This document shows positions 52,516 through 59,126 of a stretch of 64,000 bases of DNA, one piece after another (position 1 is the stretch's first letter; each line of letters begins with the position of its first letter). The DNA lies in the IMG/VR virus record IMGVR_UViG_3300042890_001842, positions 48,012 to 112,011 of that record. The stretch is one strand, 5' to 3'. The notes beneath the pieces were generated by a model, which did no database searches, was not told where the DNA came from, and saw only the letters and a program-made list of their open reading frames with translations. Made by a program: the position numbers and the translations under genes. Source of the stretch: a virus.

Positions 52516-53675
52516 TGAACATCTCTTGCGAAAGCATAGAGTATATCCCATTTAGCCTAGAAGTAGAATGTCATTATAAAAAAACACACTCTGTAGAAAT
52601 TATTAAATTCAAGAACTTAAAAATTGATAACGGTGGAGGTCTCACAGTAGTTGAAGGAAAGTCTTATCCTTTTTTATTAGGCTACTACAATCAGTTTCAT
52701 ACCATACCAGATCTATGTGGACAGTTTGAAGCACTTAACACTTTTGATAGCGACATACTTCCATTCTTTATTTCTGAAGGACAAAGAGGAAGTCTTATAA
52801 TTAAAGACCACAGCATTCAAGAATTTATTCCGTATGTATATTCAAATCATTACCCTATAACACAAACCGAATGTTTTAACATTTTGTCTTCAAGTGTTAT
52901 GTTTAAAGAAGCATACGTTATTGTAGACTTGCATAAGATGATTCCAGAAGAAGTTTACATAAATGCAAAGTCAAGCCTACCAGAATGGTACAAAGATTCA
53001 GAAAAACAAAAATGGGAAGCTAACTCTGCTTGTTTAAAAATTCAACCTCTTGTAAAACAAGAAAGTTTAAAAAATGATAAAAGATACCAAACTCAGATAT
53101 TATCTGATTACAGCTATAATTATGATTACTTTATAAGATATGGAATTGAAAAGTTTAAAGAAAAAGTTTTATCTTGTTTAAATAGAAAAGAAAATAAATC
53201 TAAAGGTGTTTATATATCTAGGACAAAAACTACTAAGGCGTATTTTGAGAACCTAAAAAATGCAACTGATCCTGAAGACATTGAGGCAAGACATAAAACT
53301 TTTATTAATAGAAGTTACCATAAAGAAGAATTTTTTGAAAACCATTTTAAAGACATTGGATATGAAGTTGTTTACATGGAAGAGCTAGACTACATAAATC
53401 AACTAGAGATACTGCTAAATACTAAAAACGTAGTTGCATTACATGGTTCTGGTTTAGTGAATACCTTTGTCTGTGATAAAGATACAAATGTTTACGAGAT
53501 CATGCTTCCAGTTGCACAAGATGGATGGTGGCAAAACTTTTTCTTTTTATTTAGTCCTATTGCAGGCTGTATGGATGATAAAACTTTGCCTTTATCTTGT
53601 ATTGAAGATAGAAAATGGAAACAGATATATGAAGAAAAAAATGCAATGAATATTAATAGCTGGCTTACAGACTAA
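52512..53675 (+). CDS. GT61-like glycosyltransferase, copy 1 (387 aa)
   Basis: The C-terminal motif NVVALHGSGLVNTFVCDKDT with a following E-I-M-L-P is the signature of GT61/DUF563 enzymes. A separate segment GVYISRTKTTKAYFENLKN fits the nucleotide-sugar-binding half. Substrate cannot be deduced. Members transfer sugars to proteins or capsular glycans. It overlaps the oxygenase start-to-stop by 4 nt and ends overlapping the HNH gene on the other strand. Confidence 0.75.
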   Translation: MMNISCESIEYIPFSLEVECHYKKTHSVEIIKFKNLKIDNGGGLTVVEGKSYPFLLGYYNQFHTIPDLCGQFEALNTFDSDILPFFISEGQRGSLIIKDHSIQEFIPYVYSNHYPITQTECFNILSSSVMFKEAYVIVDLHKMIPEEVYINAKSSLPEWYKDSEKQKWEANSACLKIQPLVKQESLKNDKRYQTQILSDYSYNYDYFIRYGIEKFKEKVLSCLNRKENKSKGVYISRTKTTKAYFENLKNATDPEDIEARHKTFINRSYHKEEFFENHFKDIGYEVVYMEELDYINQLEILLNTKNVVALHGSGLVNTFVCDKDTNVYEIMLPVAQDGWWQNFFFLFSPIAGCMDDKTLPLSCIEDRKWKQIYEEKNAMNINSWLTD

Positions 53676-53953
53676 GAGGTTTTATTTATTTTTCTTAAGT
53701 GAGTCCTAATTCGGTGACAATTAGAGCAGACTACTTCACACTTTGCTATCTCTTCGTCTACTTTAGACTTAGATAAGGTTGGAACAATCTCCATAACATT
53801 TTTATGTTTTTTGCCACGAACATGATCAAAGTCCATAACATAATAAGGGTACTGTATCTTACAGTCAGCGCAAGGATGTTTTTCCTTATATTCTCTTATG
53901 TACTTATACAAAGAGGCTTTCTGTTTAGCGATTGAGACTTTTTCAGTCTTCAT
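53672..53953 (-). CDS. HNH endonuclease (93 aa)
   Basis: C-x2-C (CADCKIQ), the catalytic D-H pair in MDFDHVRGKK and the second zinc pair CSNCHRIRTH define an HNH nuclease. At 93 residues it is a minimal form, as in homing-type phage HNH genes. TATAAT lies 8 nt before the ATG with no ribosome-binding site. It is convergent with the GT61 gene, so likely an inserted single gene. Confidence 0.85.
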   Translation of the reverse strand: MKTEKVSIAKQKASLYKYIREYKEKHPCADCKIQYPYYVMDFDHVRGKKHKNVMEIVPTLSKSKVDEEIAKCEVVCSNCHRIRTHLRKINKTS

Positions 53954-53961
53954 ATAGCTAA

Positions 53962-53970
53962 ATTATATCA
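53962..53970 (-). promoter_or_regulatory. Extended -10 promoter of the HNH gene
   Basis: TGA-TATAAT on the minus strand, 8 nt before the ATG. Confidence 0.5.
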
Positions 53971-53981
53971 AATGTTTTTTA

Positions 53982-54647
53982 TCAAATGCTTTTTAAAACT
54001 TTTTTGTAAGCTTTTAAAGCTGGGTCAATTTCTTTTTTAGATTCTTTAACCAAAGCAGAAAATGTATTTCTAAAAGGATCCTTCTTCTCTGGCATAAAAC
54101 TTACTTCTACAGGACCCCTTGTTTCAGAAGATAGTTGACCAGAACCAATCATCTGTTGTTTAACTAATAGAATAAGGTCTTCATTTGAAATCTTAGATAT
54201 ATTATTTCTATATATATTAAATTTATTAATAATTCTTTCGCACACCTCAGATGGATTTTCTATCATCTCATTAAAATCTATTGCGATAAAATTTTCAGAA
54301 CCGTTCATTTTTTCAATTGCAGTTGTAAATTCTAAATACAAATTAGAATAATATGCTATATCGCTTTGTCTAAATTCTTGCATTCCAATATGCCTATATT
54401 TTGTATACAATAAAGAAGTTATTGCGTCATACGGATCTCTCAATATTGAGATCGTTTTAATTGATGGATTTTCAACTATATGTGAAATAGACGCAGTATG
54501 TAGTTGACAGTATCTATCAATATAGTCTTCATCTTCTGCAACAAATGTAAATTGACCATGGTACTTATCTAGTGCGGAGTGCAAAAAAGTAGAACCAGAT
54601 CTAGGAAAACTATTTATTAGTGCATATTGTGATTTTGAAGGTATCAT
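53982..54647 (-). CDS. Sulfotransferase-like protein (221 aa)
   Basis: The start used is the ATG of MIPSKSQYALINSFPRSG. NSFPRSGSTFLHSAL is the 5'-phosphosulfate-binding loop and SILRDPYDAITSLL the 3'-phosphate-binding motif of PAPS-dependent sulfotransferases. ENFIAIDFNEMIENPSEV fits the C-terminal conserved helix. Such enzymes sulfate sugars or tyrosines. It is flanked by GT61-like genes, which suggests sulfated glycans. A longer frame (15 more codons) exists but would overlap the divergent promoter. Confidence 0.75.
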   Translation of the reverse strand: MIPSKSQYALINSFPRSGSTFLHSALDKYHGQFTFVAEDEDYIDRYCQLHTASISHIVENPSIKTISILRDPYDAITSLLYTKYRHIGMQEFRQSDIAYYSNLYLEFTTAIEKMNGSENFIAIDFNEMIENPSEVCERIINKFNIYRNNISKISNEDLILLVKQQMIGSGQLSSETRGPVEVSFMPEKKDPFRNTFSALVKESKKEIDPALKAYKKVLKSI

Positions 54648-54656
54648 AGTACTAAC

Positions 54657-54665
54657 ATTATACCA
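54657..54665 (-). promoter_or_regulatory. Extended -10 promoter of the sulfotransferase gene
   Basis: TGG-TATAAT on the minus strand, 9 nt before the ATG. It faces away from the promoter at 54671-54679, leaving 5 bp between the two elements. Confidence 0.6.
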
Positions 54666-54670
54666 TAATA

Positions 54671-54679
54671 TGCTATAAT
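54671..54679 (+). promoter_or_regulatory. Extended -10 promoter of GT61-like copy 2, leaderless
   Basis: TGC-TATAAT, 6 nt, ATG. Divergent with the sulfotransferase promoter. Confidence 0.65.
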
Positions 54680-54685
54680 TCTTAA

Positions 54686-55993
54686 ATGTCATTTGATCAA
54701 AAGCCTTTTCATAAAGAAAAGCATTTTGTCGTAACTTTTGCAGGTAAAGTTTTATTTATTACAAAAAATTATGAAAAAATTGAACAGTACTTTGCCTCCC
54801 CTAATACTTGCCCACATCATCAAAACGATATAGTCCCAAATATACATAATGATTGTTGGGAACAGTATGAAAAAGTGCAGTATAAGCATGTAAAAATATT
54901 GTCTAATGATGTAAAGTATTTTTTGAGTCAGCCAGCTAATTTCCTAATATCACAATTTGGACATATCTGGCATCAATATTACTATAGGCTATTTAATGTG
55001 CTGTTTCATATAAAAGACAAGGGCTTAAAAAATTCAAGCATTTTTTTGCTTGGCTCTCACATAGATGGAAATTTTACTCCGCAAAATCCATACTATAAAA
55101 ATTTTACAGAAGGCCTTATGAATGATTTTGGCATCAAAGATTATTATTTTAATGACGAACCAACAATATATGAGGTTGATAATTTTTGGGCAACCAACGG
55201 AGACTATGGTTACGATATAAAAAGAATAAATGAATATTTGTTTAAAGGAACCGTAGAACCATGGAGAAAAGTTTACGCAACTAAAAGCTTGTGGTTTGGC
55301 AAATGGAAGACCCCAAGATACTTGCTTAGAAGTACAAATACCCCTATAGTCTCTTTGCATATGCCTAGAGAGGTCATGTACTCAGATAAAGGATACGACA
55401 GTATATTTGAGGCCTTGATTGAGCAAGATGTATTAACTAAAAGAATCTATAACGAAAACGAGCTAGAAGAATTCTTACAGTCATATGGTTTTGAGTGTAT
55501 AGACCCAGCATTTCAATTTCATAAAGAAGAATGTATAGAGTATACTCTTCTACATAATGATAATTTAGCACACAAGAGGGTCAAGTGCGTCGGCGGGTGC
55601 TCAATAGAAGAGAACATTAAATATTTTAGTGAAGTTAAGACATTAGTATCAATATCCAGCAGTGCCTTGCAGAATATGATATTTATGGATCCACATAAGT
55701 CCAATATAATAGAACTTGAAACCAAATTCTCACAAGTAAATGGTCTGGATGTAAACCAAAAATTTATGGATATTGGAGCAGATCTAGAGTCTGGTGCTAT
55801 AAGCCCAGATACCTTCTCAGAGGCCTGTAACCAGGTTTTAAGAAACTTTGGGGAGTATCACCCATGGCATCCAGCAATGGCTCATGAGCTGGGCATAGGA
55901 TACAGTCAGATACAAAATATTGATTTAAATAGCCGAACCCTAATTAATAAAATAAAGCGGGATCCGAAGGTACTAGACATAATCTCCCAATAG
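54686..55993 (+). CDS. GT61-like glycosyltransferase, copy 2 (435 aa), leaderless
   Basis: The C-terminal segment KTLVSISSSALQNMIFMDPH with a following I-I-E-L-E matches the GT61/DUF563 core, with S-S-S-A in place of the usual H-G-A. An N-terminal region has NFLISQFGHIWHQYYYRLFN, a typical acceptor-side motif. It stands alone on the plus strand with its own leaderless promoter. Sugar and acceptor unknown. Confidence 0.7.
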   Translation: MSFDQKPFHKEKHFVVTFAGKVLFITKNYEKIEQYFASPNTCPHHQNDIVPNIHNDCWEQYEKVQYKHVKILSNDVKYFLSQPANFLISQFGHIWHQYYYRLFNVLFHIKDKGLKNSSIFLLGSHIDGNFTPQNPYYKNFTEGLMNDFGIKDYYFNDEPTIYEVDNFWATNGDYGYDIKRINEYLFKGTVEPWRKVYATKSLWFGKWKTPRYLLRSTNTPIVSLHMPREVMYSDKGYDSIFEALIEQDVLTKRIYNENELEEFLQSYGFECIDPAFQFHKEECIEYTLLHNDNLAHKRVKCVGGCSIEENIKYFSEVKTLVSISSSALQNMIFMDPHKSNIIELETKFSQVNGLDVNQKFMDIGADLESGAISPDTFSEACNQVLRNFGEYHPWHPAMAHELGIGYSQIQNIDLNSRTLINKIKRDPKVLDIISQ

Positions 55994-55995
55994 AT

Positions 55996-57069
55996 CTATA
56001 TAAGCTTAATATGTAGAGTTTTTAACTGGTTAAATGCCCCCATAAATAGCTGATCCTTAGACTGCCCATAAATTATTTCATTATTCTTTGCATAGTGTCT
56101 AATGATATAGTCGAAAGCAAAGAAATGGAAAGTATATGGGTTAAAGTAGATGAATCTACTTTTATCCCCGCCCCACATTGAATGAATAGCATTACTACTA
56201 GGTACTGTAAGTATTTCCTCAGCATTTCTTGCATGAAGAACCTGTTGTTTAAATGTCAGTTCCCATGGATTAATTACTGTAAATCCATTTGATACAGCAT
56301 ACTCTAAAATTGTATCGTAATCTTCCTGCTTTAAGTATGTTTTAAGATGTGGTTGATCATATCCATGTTTAACCTCTGGAATATTTAAAAATATTTTTTT
56401 AGGATATATATTATCATCTTGAGTAATATTCTGGTCAACTGCTTTTTTAATGTAATCCAATATCTTTAATGTAAATCCAATAGCTGAGATACCTGTTGTA
56501 TTTCTAGCTGTATCAGGATCACGAGGAAGTTCTTCCTGCCGATTTCCTGTAATAGCGTGAGCAAGAAAATCATTCTGATCTGGATTAAAAAAGTACAAGT
56601 TATCAAAACTTAATTCATTACACTTAGATGCAGCTATAATATTACTAATGTCGACATTTAATATCTCAGCAATCTCTTTTGTAATCATAGAAGTCTCATC
56701 AGTAGATATTTCAGTCAACTGCAATATTGGTATAATGTTTAGATCTGGGATTATCTCTTTCATATAGAGAGCTTGTCCATATGCATCTGCTAGTATGTGA
56801 AATATATTGTGATGTGCTAGCCATAGTATATATGAGTTCCCAGAAAAATGTATTTTCTTATCTTCCCCGCCTGATTTTTGATTTACAAACTTGATATCCT
56901 TCAGATGAAATATATCATGCTGATAAGTTTTGTTATCTGTAGTGTAATAATCTTTTCTTGTTATCGTTGAGTTCTCTTTTAGATCTGGATAGCCTTTTAA
57001 CTTATTGTGTTCTATCCACCCGCCATTTTTTAAATAGTGTAGCTTGTAATCTAATTTGAAATCCAGCAT
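55996..57069 (-). CDS. GT61-like glycosyltransferase, copy 3 (357 aa), leaderless
   Basis: AEEILTVPSSNAIHSMWGGD followed by RFIYFNPYTFHFFA matches the C-terminal GT61 core; SYILWLAHHNIFHILADAYG resembles the acceptor-side motif of copy 2. It is convergent with copy 2, 2 bp away, with no room for a separate terminator. The ATG is 6 nt after TGC-TATACT and has no ribosome-binding site. Confidence 0.7.
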   Translation of the reverse strand: MLDFKLDYKLHYLKNGGWIEHNKLKGYPDLKENSTITRKDYYTTDNKTYQHDIFHLKDIKFVNQKSGGEDKKIHFSGNSYILWLAHHNIFHILADAYGQALYMKEIIPDLNIIPILQLTEISTDETSMITKEIAEILNVDISNIIAASKCNELSFDNLYFFNPDQNDFLAHAITGNRQEELPRDPDTARNTTGISAIGFTLKILDYIKKAVDQNITQDDNIYPKKIFLNIPEVKHGYDQPHLKTYLKQEDYDTILEYAVSNGFTVINPWELTFKQQVLHARNAEEILTVPSSNAIHSMWGGDKSRFIYFNPYTFHFFAFDYIIRHYAKNNEIIYGQSKDQLFMGAFNQLKTLHIKLI

Positions 57070-57075
57070 TTCTAA

Positions 57076-57084
57076 AGTATAGCA
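57076..57084 (-). promoter_or_regulatory. Extended -10 promoter of GT61-like copy 3, leaderless
   Basis: TGC-TATACT on the minus strand, then TTAGAA and the ATG. Confidence 0.62.
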
Positions 57085-57221
57085 TATTCAGTTTTTAGTC
57101 GACTAGTATTTAGGATTTATAAAAATGTTAATAAATTTTTATTTTGTATGATACAGGATATTTAAATGTCCGATTTATCTATTTAGTGCGCCCATATGTG
57201 TCCTATCTCACACAATTAACC

Positions 57222-57237
57222 TGTGATTTAACTCACA
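57222..57237. promoter_or_regulatory. CRP/GlxR-like palindrome
   Basis: TGTGA-TTTAAC-TCACA. Centre 58.5 bp before the first base of the -10 box of the following promoter. Confidence 0.6.
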
Positions 57238-57270
57238 ATGTCCGAATTGTACTAACTTTCGAATTGCTAT

Positions 57271-57293
57271 TTGTCAGACCCCCCCTGTATAGT
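57271..57293 (+). promoter_or_regulatory. Early promoter, copy 1
   Basis: TTGTCA, 11 bp, TATAGT. A weak TTGCTA is present at the -35 position (18 bp). Precedes the 65-aa gene with its AAAGGTAGG site. Confidence 0.6.
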
Positions 57294-57332
57294 TATTACT
57301 ATAAAGATAAACAATGAAAGGTAGGTCAATAA

Positions 57333-57530
57333 ATGACTACACTAACTACTACACAGGTATTCGATTACCTAGATGCTAAAGGCATCTGCGCTATGGATAA
57401 CATCTGCGTATTCTGCTCAATCCGTATGGATGGATGGGATAGGACATGCCGTAGATGCCGTGAGCATAAGGGCGTTATGTCCGTCACGGATGCCGTTCAA
57501 CAGTACGGAATAGACATCCTAGGCATGTGA
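57333..57530 (+). CDS. Small four-Cys zinc-finger-like protein (65 aa)
   Basis: C-x2-C (NICVFCSIRMD) and C-x2-C (RTCRRCREHKG) 12 residues apart suggest one zinc-binding knuckle. First gene of the early-type region. Could bind nucleic acid or host proteins; unknown. Confidence 0.7.
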   Translation: MTTLTTTQVFDYLDAKGICAMDNICVFCSIRMDGWDRTCRRCREHKGVMSVTDAVQQYGIDILGM

Positions 57531-57541
57531 TGTAAACCACA
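57526..57541. promoter_or_regulatory. CRP/GlxR-like palindrome (one mismatch)
   Basis: TGTGA-TGTAAA-CCACA overlapping the stop of the 65-aa gene. Centre 52.5 bp before the -10 box. Confidence 0.55.
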
Positions 57542-57568
57542 CGCTTCCGACAGCGTGTCGTCTTGATA

Positions 57569-57591
57569 ATGTCGGCGCCCCATGATAGTAT
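57569..57591 (+). promoter_or_regulatory. Early promoter, copy 2
   Basis: ATGTCG, 11 bp, TAGTAT with TGA before the -10. TTGATA is 17 bp before the -10 box, so this copy also has a good -35. A GCGTGTCG element lies just upstream. Confidence 0.65.
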
Positions 57592-57624
57592 TCCATTATT
57601 AGAAACTAACGAAAGGACATAACA

Positions 57625-57825
57625 ATGTCAGCTAATGTATACTCAATTCAATCTATCCTAATCGGCAAGGCTTATCGTAGCCGTTCAATTCAAGGTATCA
57701 TAGAGGACGCTGAGCCTCGCCCTAATGTCTACTACGCAGACGCTGAGGCGTATGCCGTCCGTGTCCGTCCTACTAATGGCGGGCGTGATGAATGGCGCAC
57801 CTTAGCGGTAGCCGATGTGAGGTAA
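57625..57825 (+). CDS. Small early protein (66 aa), paralogue of the gene at 60120
   Basis: MSANVYSIQSILIGKAYRSR is nearly the same as the opening of the 69-aa protein at 60120; both continue with a small beta fold ending in R-T-L-A-V / R-Y-L-A-V. The start has an ACGAAAGG site. Related by pattern to the 49-aa gene at 61986 (I-G-.-.-Y-.-.-.-.-.-G-.-I). Function unknown. Confidence 0.75.
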   Translation: MSANVYSIQSILIGKAYRSRSIQGIIEDAEPRPNVYYADAEAYAVRVRPTNGGRDEWRTLAVADVR

Positions 57826-57831
57826 CTCACA
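57816..57831. promoter_or_regulatory. CRP/GlxR-like palindrome
   Basis: TGTGA-GGTAAC-TCACA, perfect arms, overlapping the stop codon of the 66-aa gene. Centre 52.5 bp before the -10 box. Confidence 0.65.
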
Positions 57832-57858
57832 TACACGCTACGGCGTGTCGTCTTGATA

Positions 57859-57881
57859 ATGTCGGTCAAGTCTGATAGTCT
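57859..57881 (+). promoter_or_regulatory. Early promoter, copy 3
   Basis: ATGTCG, 11 bp, TAGTCT; TTGATA 17 bp before the -10; CGGCGTGTCG immediately upstream (57841-57850). Confidence 0.62.
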
Positions 57882-57957
57882 TACAGACATAACAATTAAA
57901 TAAGGGTATGAGCCTAGCAAATAAGACCCTGTAACTACTAACGAAAGAAGAAAACTA

Positions 57958-58074
57958 ATGAACCTAGACGAATTCAAGGCGCATGTCCTAGCGACACGCC
58001 AAGCAAGCAAAAGCGAGGCTTTGTCAGCCCTATCCGCTACAATTACAACAACAACAACGAAAGAAGGTAAATAA
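57958..58074 (+). CDS. Small hypothetical protein (38 aa)
   Basis: MNLDEFKAHVLATRQASKSE then a Thr-run (ITTTTTKEGK). ACGAAAGAAG precedes the ATG. Its stop is followed directly by the ATG of the next gene, giving a coupled series. Includes an inverted CGACACGCC element inside the frame. Confidence 0.55.
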   Translation: MNLDEFKAHVLATRQASKSEALSALSATITTTTTKEGK

Positions 58075-58260
58075 ATGACTAAATGGGATACTATTCAAGC
58101 AGACATAGCAGATGCTTACACACACTTTGATGAGGAAGATGCTTACAATCAAATGCTAGATGATGAAGAAGATACTTTTGGTTTTATCAAGGCTATCAAC
58201 ATAGACCACCTAACAGATGAACAATTAGATGAAGTATTCGACATGTTTGGAGATAAATAA
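58075..58260 (+). CDS. Small acidic protein (61 aa)
   Basis: Highly acidic and helical (DAYTHFDEEDAYNQMLDDEE, HLTDEQLDEVFDMFGDK). Acidic small early phage proteins often mimic DNA or bind host enzymes; no specific evidence here. GAAGG precedes the ATG. Confidence 0.7.
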   Translation: MTKWDTIQADIADAYTHFDEEDAYNQMLDDEEDTFGFIKAINIDHLTDEQLDEVFDMFGDK

Positions 58261-58416
58261 ATGAAGATAACATACTCACTTTGGCAAGGTACTCAATTAC
58301 TAAGCACAAATAATAAGGCAGATAAGCCAGAAGAGATTCTGGCGATAATGAAAGAATTAGAAAAACTAGGTAATGGGTTTTCATTTATCGTTAGAGAAGT
58401 AGAGATAAACAAATAA
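58261..58416 (+). CDS. Small hypothetical protein (51 aa)
   Basis: MKITYSLWQGTQLLSTNNKA ending FSFIVREVEINK, an alpha/beta fold. Follows the acidic gene without any gap; the TAATG overlap with the next gene indicates coupling. Too short for a family call. Confidence 0.6.
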   Translation: MKITYSLWQGTQLLSTNNKADKPEEILAIMKELEKLGNGFSFIVREVEINK

Positions 58417-58556
58417 TGACACTAAGAATAAATGACTATGGCTTAGAGTTTGATACCTATGTTTGCTACATAGCGTTATCGTGGCAGGTACTTATTCCCG
58501 CTACCATTGCCCTAATTGCTTACAAGATTTACAAGAGAAAGAAGATAACTAAATGA
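58416..58556 (+). CDS. Small single-pass membrane protein (46 aa)
   Basis: A hydrophobic segment (VCYIALSWQVLIPATIALIA) is followed by a basic tail (YKIYKRKKITK), predicting one transmembrane helix with the C-terminus in the cytoplasm. Overlaps both neighbours by 1-4 nt. Function unknown. Confidence 0.6.
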   Translation: MTLRINDYGLEFDTYVCYIALSWQVLIPATIALIAYKIYKRKKITK

Positions 58557-58681
58557 CTATGAATAGACTACTAACTAGCCTAGTCCAATTGGCTATCGCT
58601 ATTCCCGCCCTGTATCTAGGGCGTATGGCGTGGCACATGTTCAAGGAAGATGTGAGAGAACTCACAAAAGATTTTCGCTAA
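58553..58681 (+). CDS. Small membrane-associated protein (42 aa)
   Basis: MTMNRLLTSLVQLAIAIPAL has a hydrophobic helix, then a charged tail (FKEDVRELTKDFR). The ATGA overlap with the previous gene makes these two membrane peptides a coupled pair. The CRP-like palindrome at 58651 lies within its last codons. Confidence 0.58.
   Translation: MTMNRLLTSLVQLAIAIPALYLGRMAWHMFKEDVRELTKDFR
58651..58666. promoter_or_regulatory. CRP/GlxR-like palindrome inside a gene end
   Basis: TGTGA-GAGAAC-TCACA. It is 152 bp from the next -10 box, so it is less clearly linked to a promoter than the other copies. Confidence 0.5.
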
Positions 58682-58685
58682 TCTA

Positions 58686-58786
58686 CGGCGTGTCGGCTTG
58701 ACAAAGTCAAGCTGGCCCGCAAAGGAGTGGGGGCCCCAATGTGTTTAAGATCACATTAAAAAATCCCCTGAATTTTCGGCGTGTCG
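58686..58786. repeat. Early intergenic module, copy 1 (CGGCGTGTCG to CGGCGTGTCG)
   Basis: Starts with CGGCGTGTCGGCTTGACA, then GCCCGC-N8-GGGGGC (hairpin), a CRP-like half-perfect palindrome, CCCCTGAATTTT and a second direct CGGCGTGTCG. The same order occurs at 59887 and 61089. Confidence 0.6.
58740..58755. promoter_or_regulatory. CRP/GlxR-like palindrome (one mismatch)
   Basis: TGTGT-TTAAGA-TCACA; centre 63.5 bp before the -10 box of early promoter copy 4. Confidence 0.5.
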
Positions 58787-58793
58787 TAGAAAT

Positions 58794-58816
58794 TTGTCAG
58801 TCTGTTATGGTAGTAT
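58794..58816 (+). promoter_or_regulatory. Early promoter, copy 4
   Basis: TTGTCA, 11 bp ending TGG, TAGTAT. No good -35. The CGGCGTGTCG decamer lies 7 bp upstream. Confidence 0.6.
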
Positions 58817-58845
58817 TCCAATATCTACTAACGAAAGGTCTACTC

Positions 58846-58938
58846 ATGAACAAATGTTCTTCATGCGGTCAAGACACTACTCAGTTTATTACTGATGATG
58901 GTGAATACTACTATCCAATGTGCGGGGAGTGCTACTAA
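58846..58938 (+). CDS. Zinc-ribbon-like micro-protein (30 aa)
   Basis: CSSCGQD near the start and CGECY at the very end form a four-Cys zinc ribbon. The ATG follows ACGAAAGG by 7 nt; a longer frame upstream would run through the promoter and is not credible. TAATG overlap with the next gene. Confidence 0.6.
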   Translation: MNKCSSCGQDTTQFITDDGEYYYPMCGECY

Positions 58939-59126
58939 TGACTAAAATTTTCTGCGGTAATCGTAACTGTACCGAATTTATTCTTGATGATGCTACTTAT
59001 GACTATCAGTCTTGGGTCTGTAATGAATGCTACGATAAATCAGAAATGGAATTTTTTGGCTGGCGTGATATTGATTCCGACCATATGAATACACGCATGG
59101 CGGATGCAGAAATGGGGGATTTATAA
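58938..59126 (+). CDS. Four-Cys protein (62 aa)
   Basis: MTKIFCGNRNCTEFILDDAT with CNECYDKSE further on: two C-x2-4-C pairs as in the 30-aa upstream protein (both have F-I-.-D-D-.-.-Y and C-.-E-C-Y), so a duplication. Acidic C-terminus. One-base overlap with the GP88-type gene suggests a coupled set. Confidence 0.68.
   Translation: MTKIFCGNRNCTEFILDDATYDYQSWVCNECYDKSEMEFFGWRDIDSDHMNTRMADAEMGDL

Larger units (their letters stand above)
57085..57332. other. Intergenic boundary between late/accessory and early regions
   Basis: About 250 bp with no supported gene. The left half (57110-57180) is strongly AT-rich. The right half carries a palindrome related to the CRP-like sites (TGTGTCCTATCTCACA at 57197-57212), a perfect one at 57222-57237 and the first copy of the repeated early promoter. 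Base composition changes here towards higher GC. Confidence 0.7.

Noticed and set aside
55034-55360. 108-codon minus-strand frame opposite GT61-like copy 2
   Set aside because: Shadow frame within a gene supported by a leaderless promoter and GT61 motifs.
58741-58938. Longer 65-codon version of the 30-aa zinc-ribbon protein
   Set aside because: The first 35 codons would run through the decamer, promoter and ribosome-binding site; the internal ATG has the ACGAAAGG site.
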